A stretch of 64,000 bases of DNA. It comes from Psettodes erumei. Its lineage: Eukaryota > Chordata > Actinopteri > Pleuronectiformes > Psettodidae. The translations under genes and the position numbers were made by a program. Under the pieces are notes generated by a model. It ran no database searches. It saw only the letters and a list, made by a program, of their open reading frames with translations, and was not told the DNA's origin. The stretch covers positions 183,501 through 247,500 of the forward strand of contig JAFBJZ010000888.1 of the NCBI GenBank assembly GCA_016785225.1, given 5' to 3'. This document shows positions 1-9,984 of this stretch, piece after piece. Each line of letters opens with the position of its first letter. Within the stretch, counting starts at the first letter, position 1.

Positions 1-174
1 TGCTCAACAGTTTTATGCTTTGGCAGATACACAAAACTACAGCTGAAGTAAACTAAAATGTTGTTGAGATCGATGCATACAGACACATACGTCTCCTTTT
101 TTAAGAAGTGCTGATGGCTCTCGTGTGCAGCGGCCTTCTGCTTTTTTTTTTTTTTCTTTTTGTTTTTCTCTTTT

Positions 175-180
175 TTTAAT
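175..180 (-). terminator. Candidate variant poly(A) signal ATTAAA
   Basis: TTTAAT on the plus strand reads ATTAAA on the gene strand. It sits in a T-rich block (on the plus strand) about 4.9 kb past the stop codon. Weak evidence; an alternative distal end for the ldlrad4 transcript. Confidence 0.15.
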
Positions 181-980
181 TTTTTTTGTTCAACAATTTA
201 CAAAGTGAGCTGAAATTCAACCGCGACCCAGCTGAAGTTGTGGCATAAACACCGACTGATCTGTGTGTGATATACTGTAGGTTCTCTTTAAAAGATCTGC
301 GTAATAAAACTATACATTTGTTAGTCGATGGTGGTAAAAATAAAACCACCAGCCAGTACCCAAATGATAGCAAGCACTGCGAAGGCTTGTTCTCAGAAGA
401 GGAATCAAAAAAAAAAAGAAAAGTGAATAATATCTTTCTCAACAACTTCCTTAATCCAGAGGTTATCTCATCCTTATCGTAACACACTATTATTTATAGC
501 AAAATATTATACGTTTGTATTTGTGTTGCAACCATATTCTAAGCATAATTTGCAAACCATGTTTTCTCATAAAAAAAAGACAAAGTACGTTTTTTTTTTT
601 AACTGTAGGCATTTACAAATTTGATGCTGCCTTCTTAAAATTCTTATATTGTCTATACATTATATTACATTATTCACAACATTTTTTTGTGGTTTCTACC
701 CATTGGGTAGGATATGTGCATAATATATTCAAGTTATATACAGCACCTTACAAACAAACATAAAGAAAGACAGACTACTGAAAAAAGCACCGTTGGAAGT
801 GAGGCACAACAAAGGTGGGAGCTTTTTGAGTGCAAGTGGGTTCCTATGTCTGCTCCACACGTGGCCTGTTACTGCTTGAAATGGCTTCAGTTGCTTCGCC
901 GGGAGCGACCGCTCCTGTCTGGCACGATGGAAGCGAGCAGACTGGCGAGCGTGCTTGTAAACATTGCCGGCACATGGAAA

Positions 981-1018
981 CACACACACACGCGCACACA
1001 CACACGCACGCACACACT
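981..1018. repeat. CA/CG-type microsatellite
   Basis: Interrupted CA array with CG steps, a possible Z-DNA former. Confidence 0.9.
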
Positions 1019-1756
1019 GCTGGTCCCACGGTTTCTTAATTTAGAGTTTCACGTGGACCTTGAATTAAATGTGTGTTTTGGGGGGTTTGTCCACGTTTCT
1101 GCAGGATCAGATTCGGCCCACGATCGATCGAAGGAGGAGCTCGTGAACCTGACTGAGAAATGTTGCGCAACCGCCCCGGGCTCCCAAACATCACGTTAGC
1201 TCTGCAGCTACTTTGTGAGAGGACAGAAAATGATCAGTTTTGGCAATCCTACCCAACCCTCCCTCGCGTATTTCTGTTCCATCCTGCCAGACAGGTGGTC
1301 AACCCGCAGATAAAGCACCTGCAAGGATTCCAAGCAGCAGTTTAACCCAGGTGTGGTCTGCTCAAACATGAACATTAGGCACCTTATTTACTCACATAAT
1401 AGTAACATGCAAACCTCCTTGTAGAAAACATAAAGTTCATCTTTATAGCCTCCATTTACAAGCTATGACTGCGCAGACAGAACAAGCTGAGGAAACGAGA
1501 GAAAGAAGGAAGAAGCAGCGGAAAGAAAGCCAGGTTTTAAGAAGGTCCGTGCAGTCGAAAGACCAAAGCGTTGGGACGACCTCTTCACCCACGCCCTTCT
1601 GTAACAAAATGAAATCGTTGCGGCATCGGATCTCGTAGGAAACCAGACCAAGTTCTGTCTCAATGCTTGGGCTTTTGACTGCAGAGGGTCAGATTTCTTT
1701 CCTTCGAGTTATGCATGAGTCGAGGGGACAGGACGGACAGAAGGACAGAGGGACTC

Positions 1757-1781
1757 GGGGTGGGGGTGGGGGGGGGGGGGG
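1757..1781. repeat. G-rich run
   Basis: GGGG, GGGGG and a 14-G run separated by single T; G-quadruplex prone. Confidence 0.9.
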
Positions 1782-1787
1782 CATGAG

Positions 1788-1840
1788 AAGCAGCAGTAGC
1801 AACAATAGTAGCAGTAGCAGCAACAGCAATAGCAGCAGTG
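1788..1840. repeat. Imperfect AGC/AGT/AAC trinucleotide tract
   Basis: About 17 triplets of the form AGC, AGT, AAC and AAT in one register. Coding-like in some frames but only a repeat. Confidence 0.85.
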
Positions 1841-2394
1841 ATGTAGTAACAAGTACACACACACGCCAGATGAACACACCAACCACGCACACGCACATGC
1901 ATACATTCAAACACATTGATGGTAAAAGAATCAAGAGGGCTTTCGATCAAGCAGACGCCCCCCCACCACCACCACCACCCATCATCATGACGTCTGCGGA
2001 CAGTAAAACAAGATGTGGGTTTTAAGTGCACAAGAAGGGGGAAGCTAGTTCTTTCCTTCAGCGCTGACAGGAACGTTTCCAGGCTCCAGGCTCGAGGTTT
2101 TAACACGGCCTCACCCTACAAATCACGTATCCAATCATCTAAGTGGGAATGGCGACTGTGTTCCAATCCTGTACTACATAATAATAAGATGAGGGTGTCC
2201 ACTAAGTCTGGCGATATTCCACATGTTCTCAGTTGTCAGCAAATCCCATAAAAAAAGACCAAAACCTGTGACGTGTCGATCCTCCCAACAAGTACTGTAC
2301 CTGAGCCACAGGGCTCCAGTTTTGTTTTAAAAAAAAGAAAAGAAAGCAGTTTACTTTGACTTGAGCTCAAATTGACCCAAATGTGTATCTTTTT

Positions 2395-2400
2395 TTTATT
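2395..2400 (-). terminator. Candidate poly(A) signal AATAAA
   Basis: TTTATT on the plus strand reads AATAAA on the gene strand, about 2.7 kb past the stop codon. It is the only canonical hexamer I found between the stop codon and the window edge on this strand. No transcript evidence. Confidence 0.3.
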
Positions 2401-2905
2401 TACCAACCCACATAATAAGTCCACAGTAAAGTTTGAGGCTGAGTGCCACAGAAAGGGTCGGGAAGCCGGAGAGTATTAAAAAATGGGATTGGGATTGGGA
2501 TTTGTTGACAATAAGAAAAAAAAAGAAAGAAAAAGAGATCTCCCTTGAGCCGTCTCGCCCCACCATCCTCGATTTGTGCGAGTATTGTGCAGCTGTCAGC
2601 GGCCCCTCCATCACACACTGCAGACTCACAACCTGCAGGTCAGTGTGCAGTTTTATGAAGACAAGTGGAGCTTTCCCTCATGCAGTTTAAAGACACTGCG
2701 GTCACTTCTATGCTACGATAATAACCATCACGCCTCTCCGGATTTTTTAAAGAGGCGCTCGGCTGAATTTCAATGAAAGCTTAATTAATAACGCGTTAAC
2801 ATGGACAGTGCCAAATAAGTCATGTGTCCTTGAATCTCAAAACTCAGACAAAGTTGACTAATAAATCACTCAGGTGTGCGCGCGCACACGCACGGACACG
2901 TACAC

Positions 2906-2925
2906 AATGCTCCTGCAGGAGCATT
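2906..2925. repeat. 20-bp perfect palindrome
   Basis: AATGCTCCTG followed directly by its reverse complement CAGGAGCATT, no spacer. It lies just before a CT/CA microsatellite in the presumed 3' UTR or downstream DNA. Confidence 0.95.
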
Positions 2926-2968
2926 AAGTGCTTTTCTGTGTTGTCGAAAAGGTCTGACCAACACACTC

Positions 2969-2986
2969 GCTCTCTCTCTCTCACGT

Positions 2987-3026
<40 letters not shown>
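2969..3026. repeat. CT then CA microsatellites
   Basis: (TC)7 at 2969-2982 followed by (CA)19 at 2989-3026. Confidence 0.95.
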
Positions 3027-3028
<2 letters not shown>

Positions 3029-3204
3029 GGAGGAGAGGACAGCACAAGCACACTGCCAAACAAGGTCTCCACTCCAGTCTCCACTTTAAAGGGCTTGGCG
3101 GACTCTGCGTCATTTGCACGCACTTTTTCTGCACATGGATGAAAGGAGGGATGATGATCAGTGTTTACCAGAGACACTGTTAGAAAGCTGGGATGCTTTT
3201 TGGG

Positions 3205-3242
3205 GAGGGTTTGGGGTTGGGGGGTGGGGGGTGGGGGGGTGG
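3205..3242. repeat. G-rich tract
   Basis: Repeated GGGG(G/T) runs on the plus strand; G-quadruplex prone. Confidence 0.85.
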
Positions 3243-5047
3243 CAGAGAGAGGACAGAGAAAAGCGCAAGAGACAAAAAAAGCGCAAGAGCAGAGGAGAAG
3301 GCAACGATGAGCAGAGAAAAAGGCTAGATTTTCAAAAAGGTTTTGTCTTTTACAAAAAGGACCCTCCCATAGCCCTTTGACTTTGACCACAAACAATTTT
3401 TCGTTTATAACCTGATCGCTGTGCTGGCGGACGCAGACAGGAATCTTCACTTTGTGACGTCTTTTTTTGTTGTTGTTGTTGTTGTTTGTTTGCTTTTTTT
3501 TGTGTGGCTCTGGAGACACCAAGACGGAGAGACGAGCCTTCTTTTTCCGAAGTTGTCGTTTCGCGTTTTCGTTGTTATGGCGGCGGGGTTTCGAGTTCAG
3601 TGTGGCTGTTGGCAGAATGCACTGTGCATGTCAAGATGGGCGGTGAAGGGGGGGGTGTCATCGACGCAGGAACCGGGAAAAGAGGAAGTGTCAAGTGCTC
3701 AAGAGGTCGGGGCAGGTGGAAGGAGGGAAGAATCCGCCGCGACCAGGCTGCTGGATGGACACTCAGATATGTGTTTTTTTTTTTTTTTTTAAACTTTCCT
3801 CTCAACACCTTTTTAAATTTTGTCATGGAGCGAGGCTTGGTTTGCCTGACATCCGACCGGTTGGCCAGACTTCCCAGGTTTGTCGGCGTGGGGCGCCTCG
3901 CCACGCTTCCCGCGAGTTTCCTCTGGCGCGGGAAACTCCTCCCCAAAATAACAAGCGACCAGAGGAAGTGACAGACGGCCCGTCCACCCAGCGGCTGGTC
4001 GCGAGGCGGATTCCATCCCCGCTAGGCTGAAGTGTACTCAGACGTGAACCAGTACAGGATTATTCTCTTACTAAGTCTCACTGTGCCTGTGGTGTAAGCA
4101 GACAAGAGATGTCGTAGGCTGGGTACAAGTATTTCTTGTGGTTTTCAAAAAAGGAAGGACATAAGCTTATAATACTTGTTGTTGGTTTTGTTGTTTGTTT
4201 TTTTCATTGTTTTGTTTTTTGTTAATTTTTTTTTTTTTTGCTCCCAACTGTTTAAACAACTTTGGAGCTGAAGTTCAGTCAGTCCATTCATGAAAAGGAC
4301 GAGAAAAACAAACAAACAAACAAAAAATAAAACAAAAAAACATCATCATCATCACATAGCATCGTTTCCCTCTTCTCTTTTACAGCAAAAAAGATAGTGC
4401 AACTTTTCTTTTTTTGTGTGTTTTCAATGTCATGAATGAGTCATTTTCCCCCTTTGTTTTGCTTCCTCGTGAACCTTGGCACTAAAGATTTGGGTTTGCG
4501 AGTCTCTTGTTTTGTTGTGTTCTCTGTAAGTCCTTGATTCTCAGCTCAGTTCTCACTTTGTGCACAGATCCCGGTCCGAAAGGAAAAAAAACAAAACCAA
4601 AAAAAAAAAATGCAAAAGAAAACGGAAAAAAAAACAAAAATCATCCTCAGTTCCCGCGGATAGAGCTGTCGCTTCCCCCCGAGGGGGACAAAAAAAAAAA
4701 AAAAAAAAAAAGGCGAATTGAATTATTTCAATCTGTGCTAGCGGTATGTTTCCATGTCATATGATGGACAGGAGGGAAAAAAAGTCTCCACGCAGTGCAT
4801 ACGTCCTGCCGCAGCAGTGCCAGCTGTTTGAGCGATTAATCGGAAAGAAACTGAAATGAAATTAACTCTCGGTTCCTCTCCCTTCCTTGTTTAGTTGTAG
4901 CTAAGGTTGATATTTCTTTGTGCATGAGAGTGTGGAAAGAGGACATCAGAGAGACAGAGAGCGTGAGACCACCGTGATCAGGGGTGAAGTGGAGAGACAG
5001 TTTTCAGTCCGGGCCGGGCGGCCCCACCTGCCTTGCTGGCCTTTTCT

Positions 5048-5163
5048 TCACACCAGGTCCTCCGGCTGGCCTTCCTTGGCCTTGGCAGGTACTATTGTGC
5101 TTTCTGATTGGCTCTGCTGCTGGATCGTCCTGCTCCCCGGCACCCCGATCCTCCCACCCTCTG
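5048..5163 (-). pseudogene. Out-of-frame LDLRAD4 C-terminal end (frameshift zone)
   Basis: In the minus-strand frame whose stop is TGA 5048-5050, the translation runs GSRTIQQQ, then SESTIVPAKAKEGQPEDLV. Human LDLRAD4 ends GSRLQFQQNNAESTIVP...KPGNLV (recalled), so this is clearly the ancestral ending. Upstream of about 5163 the conserved frame is the one that ends at 5092. Moving between them needs one missing base (or two extra) in this copy, somewhere in the G-rich stretch at about 5138-5163. It may be a real lineage-specific frameshift or a base-call/assembly error in G runs. Confidence 0.8.
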
Positions 5164-5640
5164 GTTATTGCTGTGCTGGTGTAGAAAGAATGCAGAGCCA
5201 GGGTAGTGGCCCATCACCTCGCTGTACGCCGGCGGGGGGCCCTCCATGCGCCCGTGGTTGCTGGAGTTGGCCGCGCTGATGCCCGAGTTACTGCTCGGCG
5301 GCCTCGGCCCGCCTCCCCCCATGCCTCCCCCTCCTCCCCCCACCCCTCCCAGACCCCCGCCTCCCCCCATGTCGATCAAGTCACTGTCGTAGATGGTCCG
5401 GTTGGGCGGCGCCCTCACCGACTCCCGGTTGAGCTCCATCTGCTGCTCGGGGTCGCGGAGCTGCAGGGTGCAGGGCCCCTGATACGGCGGGGGCTCCTCC
5501 CCGTCCGACAGCGATATGGTGGGCGGCAGGTCGATCTGGTGCTGCAGGTAGGGGTAGGTGGGCTGGAAGCGGCTGAAGCGGTCGCGCTGCATGAAGGAGG
5601 GAGCGGTGAAGCGATCCCTGGCCTGGGGAGCATACAACAC
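5092..5640 (-). CDS. ldlrad4: LDLRAD4-family exon 4: cytoplasmic tail with PPxY/PPNR motifs
   Basis: The acceptor tctctctctcag before 5640 follows a pyrimidine-rich tract of about 120 nt on the coding strand. Residues 101-182 are nearly identical to the vertebrate LDLRAD4/PMEPA1 tail: QPTYPYLQH, DLPPTISLSDGEEPPPYQGP, TLQLRDPEQQMELNRESV. PPPY (5482-5493) and PPAY (5224-5235) are WW-binding sites and PPNR (5398-5409) is the SMAD-interaction motif. A Gly-rich insert occupies residues 191-211 (5308-5370), where mammals have a short non-glycine segment. The frame ends at TAG 5092 with an unfamiliar Gly/Ser/Arg tail, while the expected family ending (ESTIVP...LV then TGA at 5048) is readable in another frame. 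The last 20 or so residues therefore may be a frameshift product or a sequence error. Confidence 0.95.
   Translation of the reverse strand: MLYAPQARDRFTAPSFMQRDRFSRFQPTYPYLQHQIDLPPTISLSDGEEPPPYQGPCTLQLRDPEQQMELNRESVRAPPNRTIYDSDLIDMGGGGGLGGVGGGGGGMGGGGPRPPSSNSGISAANSSNHGRMEGPPPAYSEVMGHYPGSAFFLHQHSNNQRVGGSGCRGAGRSSSRANQKAQ
5308..5370 (-). repeat. Gly-rich coding repeat, G-quadruplex prone
   Basis: Encodes residues 191-211, nearly all Gly with Met, Leu and Val breaks. On the coding strand it is a series of G runs (GGGGGG, GGGGG, GGGAGGGG, GGGGGG...), enough for several G-quadruplexes. It is inserted between the PPNR motif and the second PPxY motif. Confidence 0.9.
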
Positions 5641-6460
5641 CTGAGAGAGAGACAGAGTGAAAGGGTGAGAGAGAAGGAGTGAGGGTGGGAGGAAAGAAAG
5701 GGACAGGGGAAGGGTGTGACAGAGGGTGTGGAAGAGGAGAAGAGAAGGAGGACAGAAAACGTGAATGTGGCTGCCACTGACTGTATTTTCTGTGTTTAGG
5801 CAACAGGTACAGTATATATACAGTGTGTTGTAATGTAATTCTGGATGTAAAACCTTTTTATACAATCTCTCGTCCCAGGCCACAGCTGTGAGAAACCAAA
5901 GAGCGATGTCCCCTTCTCAGTTCATTTGAATCGTTTTTAATCGATTCATACATTGAGGCCCAAAGACGTGAAATAATTCAGAATTCTATCAGGACAAACG
6001 ACAAAAGATTTGAGTTCAAAAAAAGAAAACGCAGATGTGGAACTGCATGTAACGTCACACACCCTTGTCAAAAAAGTACTCATCACCATGCTGGAAGTCT
6101 TAACGCTGATTGTGCATGTTTGGAATCTGCTGACTCGGCCAGAGACAGGCTGTAATGGATGGCACCACATTGATATAGGCCGTCTTTTGTTTTTTGTTTG
6201 TTTTTTTAATACATCCCCGGTCATGAAACACAGTCATACGGAATCGTGTTTTGCCAAGTATGTTACTTATTATATCGTCGTTCCGATTTTTTTTATGACA
6301 AACAGGAAACAGGAATCCAGGGAATGATGAAGCCGCACCAGCCCCCACCGCTGTGTCGCCAATTAGCCGCCGAAGACGTTACAGCGCGATTGCAGTAAAA
6401 AAGGACAAAGGAACCCGAGTGCCTGCCTACAACATTCAGCGCATCGATTCATACTCCGGC

Positions 6461-6604
6461 TTTTGCCAGAGATCTTCAGCTCAATTAGCTCTTCAGACAG
6501 CGGCTGTGTGATCCGTTTCCTCATTTCTCTCCAATTCCACACATTTCCACTGTGGCGAGTCGCTATCAGAGGGAATCCATTTCAATTAGCGACTGCGGCT
6601 CCAG
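6461..6604. promoter_or_regulatory. Candidate conserved non-coding element in intron 3
   Basis: Repeat-free sequence with TCAATTAGCTC and TTTCAATTAGCG homeodomain-type sites between repetitive blocks. Proposed from texture only. Confidence 0.2.
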
Positions 6605-6649
6605 CGGACAACCTCCACCGACAAGGCGGTCAGGATGGAGGGACCGTCA

Positions 6650-6890
6650 GACGGGAAAAAGAAACCTGGGGGGGATAGAGGATCAGGGCAGTTGAAATTG
6701 AGAGACAGACAGAGAAAGAGAAAGGAACTGGAAGGATTAAAAAAAAAAAAAAAAACAGACCGCTGAGATAAGGAGAGGGAAAGAGTACAGAAAAGGGGAG
6801 AAGAGAAGAAAGAGCGGCGGCGATAAAGGGAGGACGGCGAGCGAAGGAGAGCCGGAGAGATAAAGAAAGAAAGAGGAGAGAAAACAAAAT
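6650..6890. repeat. Purine-rich tract
   Basis: Mostly G/A on the plus strand with a 17-A run and AGAGA words. Confidence 0.8.
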
Positions 6891-7054
6891 GCAGAGGCCC
6901 AGACAAAAAGGCAGGGGGAGGGGGAGAGAAAGGTGCACGGCTGATAGGGGGAACGGAGCGCAGCGGAGCAGGGCAGCTCTCAGACGGCTGTCTAGACAGT
7001 GTCAGGGGAGGTGTTGCTGATTAATGATGCACCAAAATCCGTCCACCCCCCCTG

Positions 7055-7055
<1 letters not shown>

Positions 7056-7092
<37 letters not shown>
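7056..7092. repeat. CA microsatellite
   Basis: About 18 uninterrupted CA units in intron 3. Confidence 0.95.
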
Positions 7093-7094
<2 letters not shown>

Positions 7095-7283
7095 CCCCCA
7101 TCACTGCCTCTATCAGTCACCCACACTCACTGACTGCGTCTCCCTCTGCACCCCCCACCTCCCCCCCCAGGTCTCTCTGGGTGCTTTAACAGTGACACTT
7201 TTTTTTTTTTTTTATTTGTACACCCCTTCATCCTCCTGGACCTCCCCTTCTCTGACTCATATTGCACAGCTTCCGTGCTTTTC

Positions 7284-7374
7284 GCTCTCTCTCTCTCTCT
7301 CGCTCTCTCTTTCCACCCCTCATGTCTTATTCTTCCTCTCCTTTGGTTTTGTTTACACACACACACACACACAC
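7284..7374. repeat. CT array and CA array
   Basis: CT-rich 7284-7310 and (CA)10 at 7355-7374. Confidence 0.9.
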
Positions 7375-9876
7375 GCATGGTTTTCGCTGGCAGCATACAC
7401 AGAATGAAAGAAAATCTGGCTTGTTTGTTTCGGTGCAAACATGCCCTGTTGCCCACACAAGGTGCTACATTTAGCTCCGGCTGCCAAAGTGCGCGCAGAC
7501 TCACCAACCAAACGTCACGCACAGTTGTCTTCACCTTCGGCCTGTGACTGGTCCTGCTATAAAAGGGGAGCACCCCCACACACACACACACACGCTCTTC
7601 GGACAGCGGCGGGTTGTGTGGGGGCACACACGTCCAGAATGAAGGAGGTCCTGTGGAGCTGCAGCGCCAAAATCACTCGTCACTCTCTTTTCGATATAAA
7701 AGGGCAGAGACAATATTTATTCGCTCGAATTTGAGAAGCGCGGCTTTTCGATTTGCAGCGAAACATCTTTCTGTAAGTATTTGTGCTTCACGGCATTGGC
7801 CGCTTTGGTTTCACGCGTTGATCGAGCGGCAGCCAGCGTCTGTTTCAGTCATCGAGGCCGGGCATCCTGTCGCTAACGTAAACCCTGTCCTAAATCTTTA
7901 ACCGACCAATCAGCACACAAAAGTAGAATGCTGGAAGTTTATGGGCAAAACCGCAGTATTTTCTCATTTTAATTCTCTAAATATATTAAAATTTGGGCTT
8001 TTTTTGACTGGAAGCAGGTGTGAAATAATTATTTTAGCTGTTTAGCTCTGTTCGCATTTGAGGATGACCCCCCTCTCGGTGAATTGCGGCCAGCTTCGTC
8101 ACAGCGGCATCAGACAGGAGGTGAACGGGCTCTCCGCAGATCGGCTCTGGTGCCGAAACGTGTAAACGCGTCCATCTGGCATGGACACCAGTAAGCAAAC
8201 AGCTCACCAGCGAGTGTACTGGCATTTGTTTAGGGTTATGTATTCACAAGCCTTGGCAAACTGCGATTCCGTTTGGAGTACAGTGCCAGCTGTACCAAGT
8301 GGAACATACTAGCTCAAATTTTTTTTTTTTTTTAACGCAGCCAAAACGCCAAGCCCTCGGCACCCTGGGAGTTTTCCTGTCACCACCGAGCACTCGTACA
8401 CGGGTGAGCACTGAAGCCGGCTGAGAAACAAAGAGGAGCTGAGAAGTGACAGAGATTTCCTTTCTATTACGGAGCAGGTACATTAGACAAAGAGATGATT
8501 GAGTCATTCAGGTCTTCTTTCTCTCACTTCCATTCATTTTAGAAGCCATCTCCAGAGCCAGCGCTTTCTACGCTGCCTCTGAATGTCAAACACAGTTAGA
8601 CGCGCTATTCGTAGCAAGTTGTCATCTGGAAGTGACTTCCACGCGCTGGATTATTTGAGTAATCTTCACCACACAGCGCAGCAGGTTTCGGGAAAAAACA
8701 AATGATGTTCTGATTTTTCTGATCTTCACTTGGAAGATCCAGTGTCATTTCCTCCAATCCGAAGAACGCTCTTTTAGCACGTGGTGCGCCTTTTGCAGTC
8801 TCACACAGCCGGATCTGGCCACATGAGAGACGCAAAACGTGACACAAAGCGAACCTGACCTGCCTGAAGGCACCGCCAAGTCTAAAGGCAGACTCCCGCC
8901 GCATTTCAGTGAAGGGGTGCATGCCTTCGGTCACTTCTCTTCATGCACACTGCATTTATTTAGTGTTTGTCCCGACCACTGTGGCCGATCGCACAACAGC
9001 TTTGTGCCAGGTGCACATTTTCCTGAGGTATTAGTCATATTTACATTAAGTATGTCTTATTAACTTTGGCTGCCCGGAATTCCATTTAAAGTTATTATAA
9101 TATTGTTCACAATGCACTGAAGACATGTTTTCATGGTGAATTTACCGCACAGCACTCATTGGTCACGCTAAATGCAAAGAAGATTGTAACTGCTCTGGGG
9201 TTAATTCTTAATGTATAAACCTTGATATTTTAATATGGAACAAGGTTGCAGCATTAGTTCTCAGAGAATCTCTTTCATATCCATTCAAAACTGCTATTTT
9301 TAAAGAAAACATCCTAACCGAAGTGATATTTCATTCACTCGAATCAAATCGGGACCTTGCGAATCAAAACTGGATCGACTGGGAAGTCAGCGGCGATACC
9401 CAGTCTCAGTCAGAATCAAAGGAGCAACTATTGTAACGTGCTGAAAATGTTTTGTGTTTTTGTTTTGCTTAAAAAAAAAAAATCACAATAAAATTTCATG
9501 TTGAAGAGAAACATGCAGCCAATCAAATCCAAATAAAACATCATGTACTTAAATATTAAAAATAGACTTATTGCCACATTTATCATTACTGAGATGCAGA
9601 AAATGATGTAGATCATATCAGCTCTGCTCAGCAGTTATACTACTAATGATAATAATATTAATATGGCTTAAAATGGTCAAAGACAGTTTGGTGCTTTCAA
9701 GAGCCTTTTCAGACATGCAGTGAATATCAGAATCTATCCACATGCATATTTGGACAACAACAGTTCAGGGTTCTCACAGTCACCATGGTTGTAAATATCA
9801 ACCGTCAGCCATTCTCTCTGTGATTAAGGCTTCGGCCGTGGGTTTAATAGGGGTCAGGGTGGTGGTGGTGGTGTGA

Positions 9877-9880
<4 letters not shown>

Positions 9881-9919
<39 letters not shown>

Positions 9920-9927
9920 GGGGGGGG
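9881..9927. repeat. (GT)18 plus G11 next to exon 3 donor
   Basis: On the gene strand: C11 (9927-9917) then (AC)18 (9916-9881), starting at intron position +7. Preceded on the plus strand by GGT repeats. Confidence 0.95.
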
Positions 9928-9933
9928 TCTTAC

Positions 9934-9984
9934 CTCCGAGGCACCTTGTCGAGAGCCGCTGTCTGAAGGCCACAGACACCCATC
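9934..9984 (-). CDS. ldlrad4: LDLRAD4-family exon 3: 51-nt frame-neutral exon (GCLWPSDS)
   Basis: The exon encodes exactly 17 residues, DGCLWPSDSGSRQGASE, aligning with EGCLWPSDSAAPRLGASE of human LDLRAD4 (recalled). It lies between a weak acceptor (ctgatgtttag, poor pyrimidine tract) and the donor GAG|gtaaga. Both borders are phase 0 and the length is a multiple of three, so inclusion or skipping keeps the frame. In human LDLRAD4 the alpha-1/alpha-2 forms differ by an 18-residue segment here, as far as I recall. The donor is followed after 6 intronic bases by 11 C and then 18 AC repeats, a possible hnRNP L-type splicing signal. Too small to be found as an ORF; identified by homology and splice sites. 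Confidence 0.92.

Larger units (their letters stand above)
1..5047 (-). other. Probable 3' UTR of ldlrad4 and downstream DNA
   Basis: No coding exon is visible. The stretch follows the stop codon on the minus strand and contains many A/T homopolymers, a CA array at 2989-3026, G runs and an AGC/AGT trinucleotide tract. Family members have long 3' UTRs, so part of this is likely transcribed. The only canonical minus-strand AATAAA I found lies at 2395-2400; a variant ATTAAA lies at 175-180. Neither can be confirmed as the used site, so the 3' end is open. Confidence 0.45.
5641..9933 (-). other. Intron 3
   Basis: It begins at the donor gtaaga (9933) and ends at tctctctctcag (5641). The last 120 nt on the gene strand are almost all C/T. 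Inside are CA arrays (7056-7092, 7355-7374), CT arrays, a purine-rich block (6650-6890), and a non-repetitive stretch about 6461-6600 with two CAATTAG homeodomain-type sites that looks like a conserved non-coding element. No other exon seen. Confidence 0.85.

Noticed and set aside
1660..2106. Ser- or Ala/Thr-rich frames over the trinucleotide tract
   Set aside because: Pure repeat translation on both strands, no conserved flanks.
5381..5803. Pro/His/Ser-rich frames overlapping exon 4
   Set aside because: Off-frame shadows of the conserved exon and of the C/T-rich intron 3 end.
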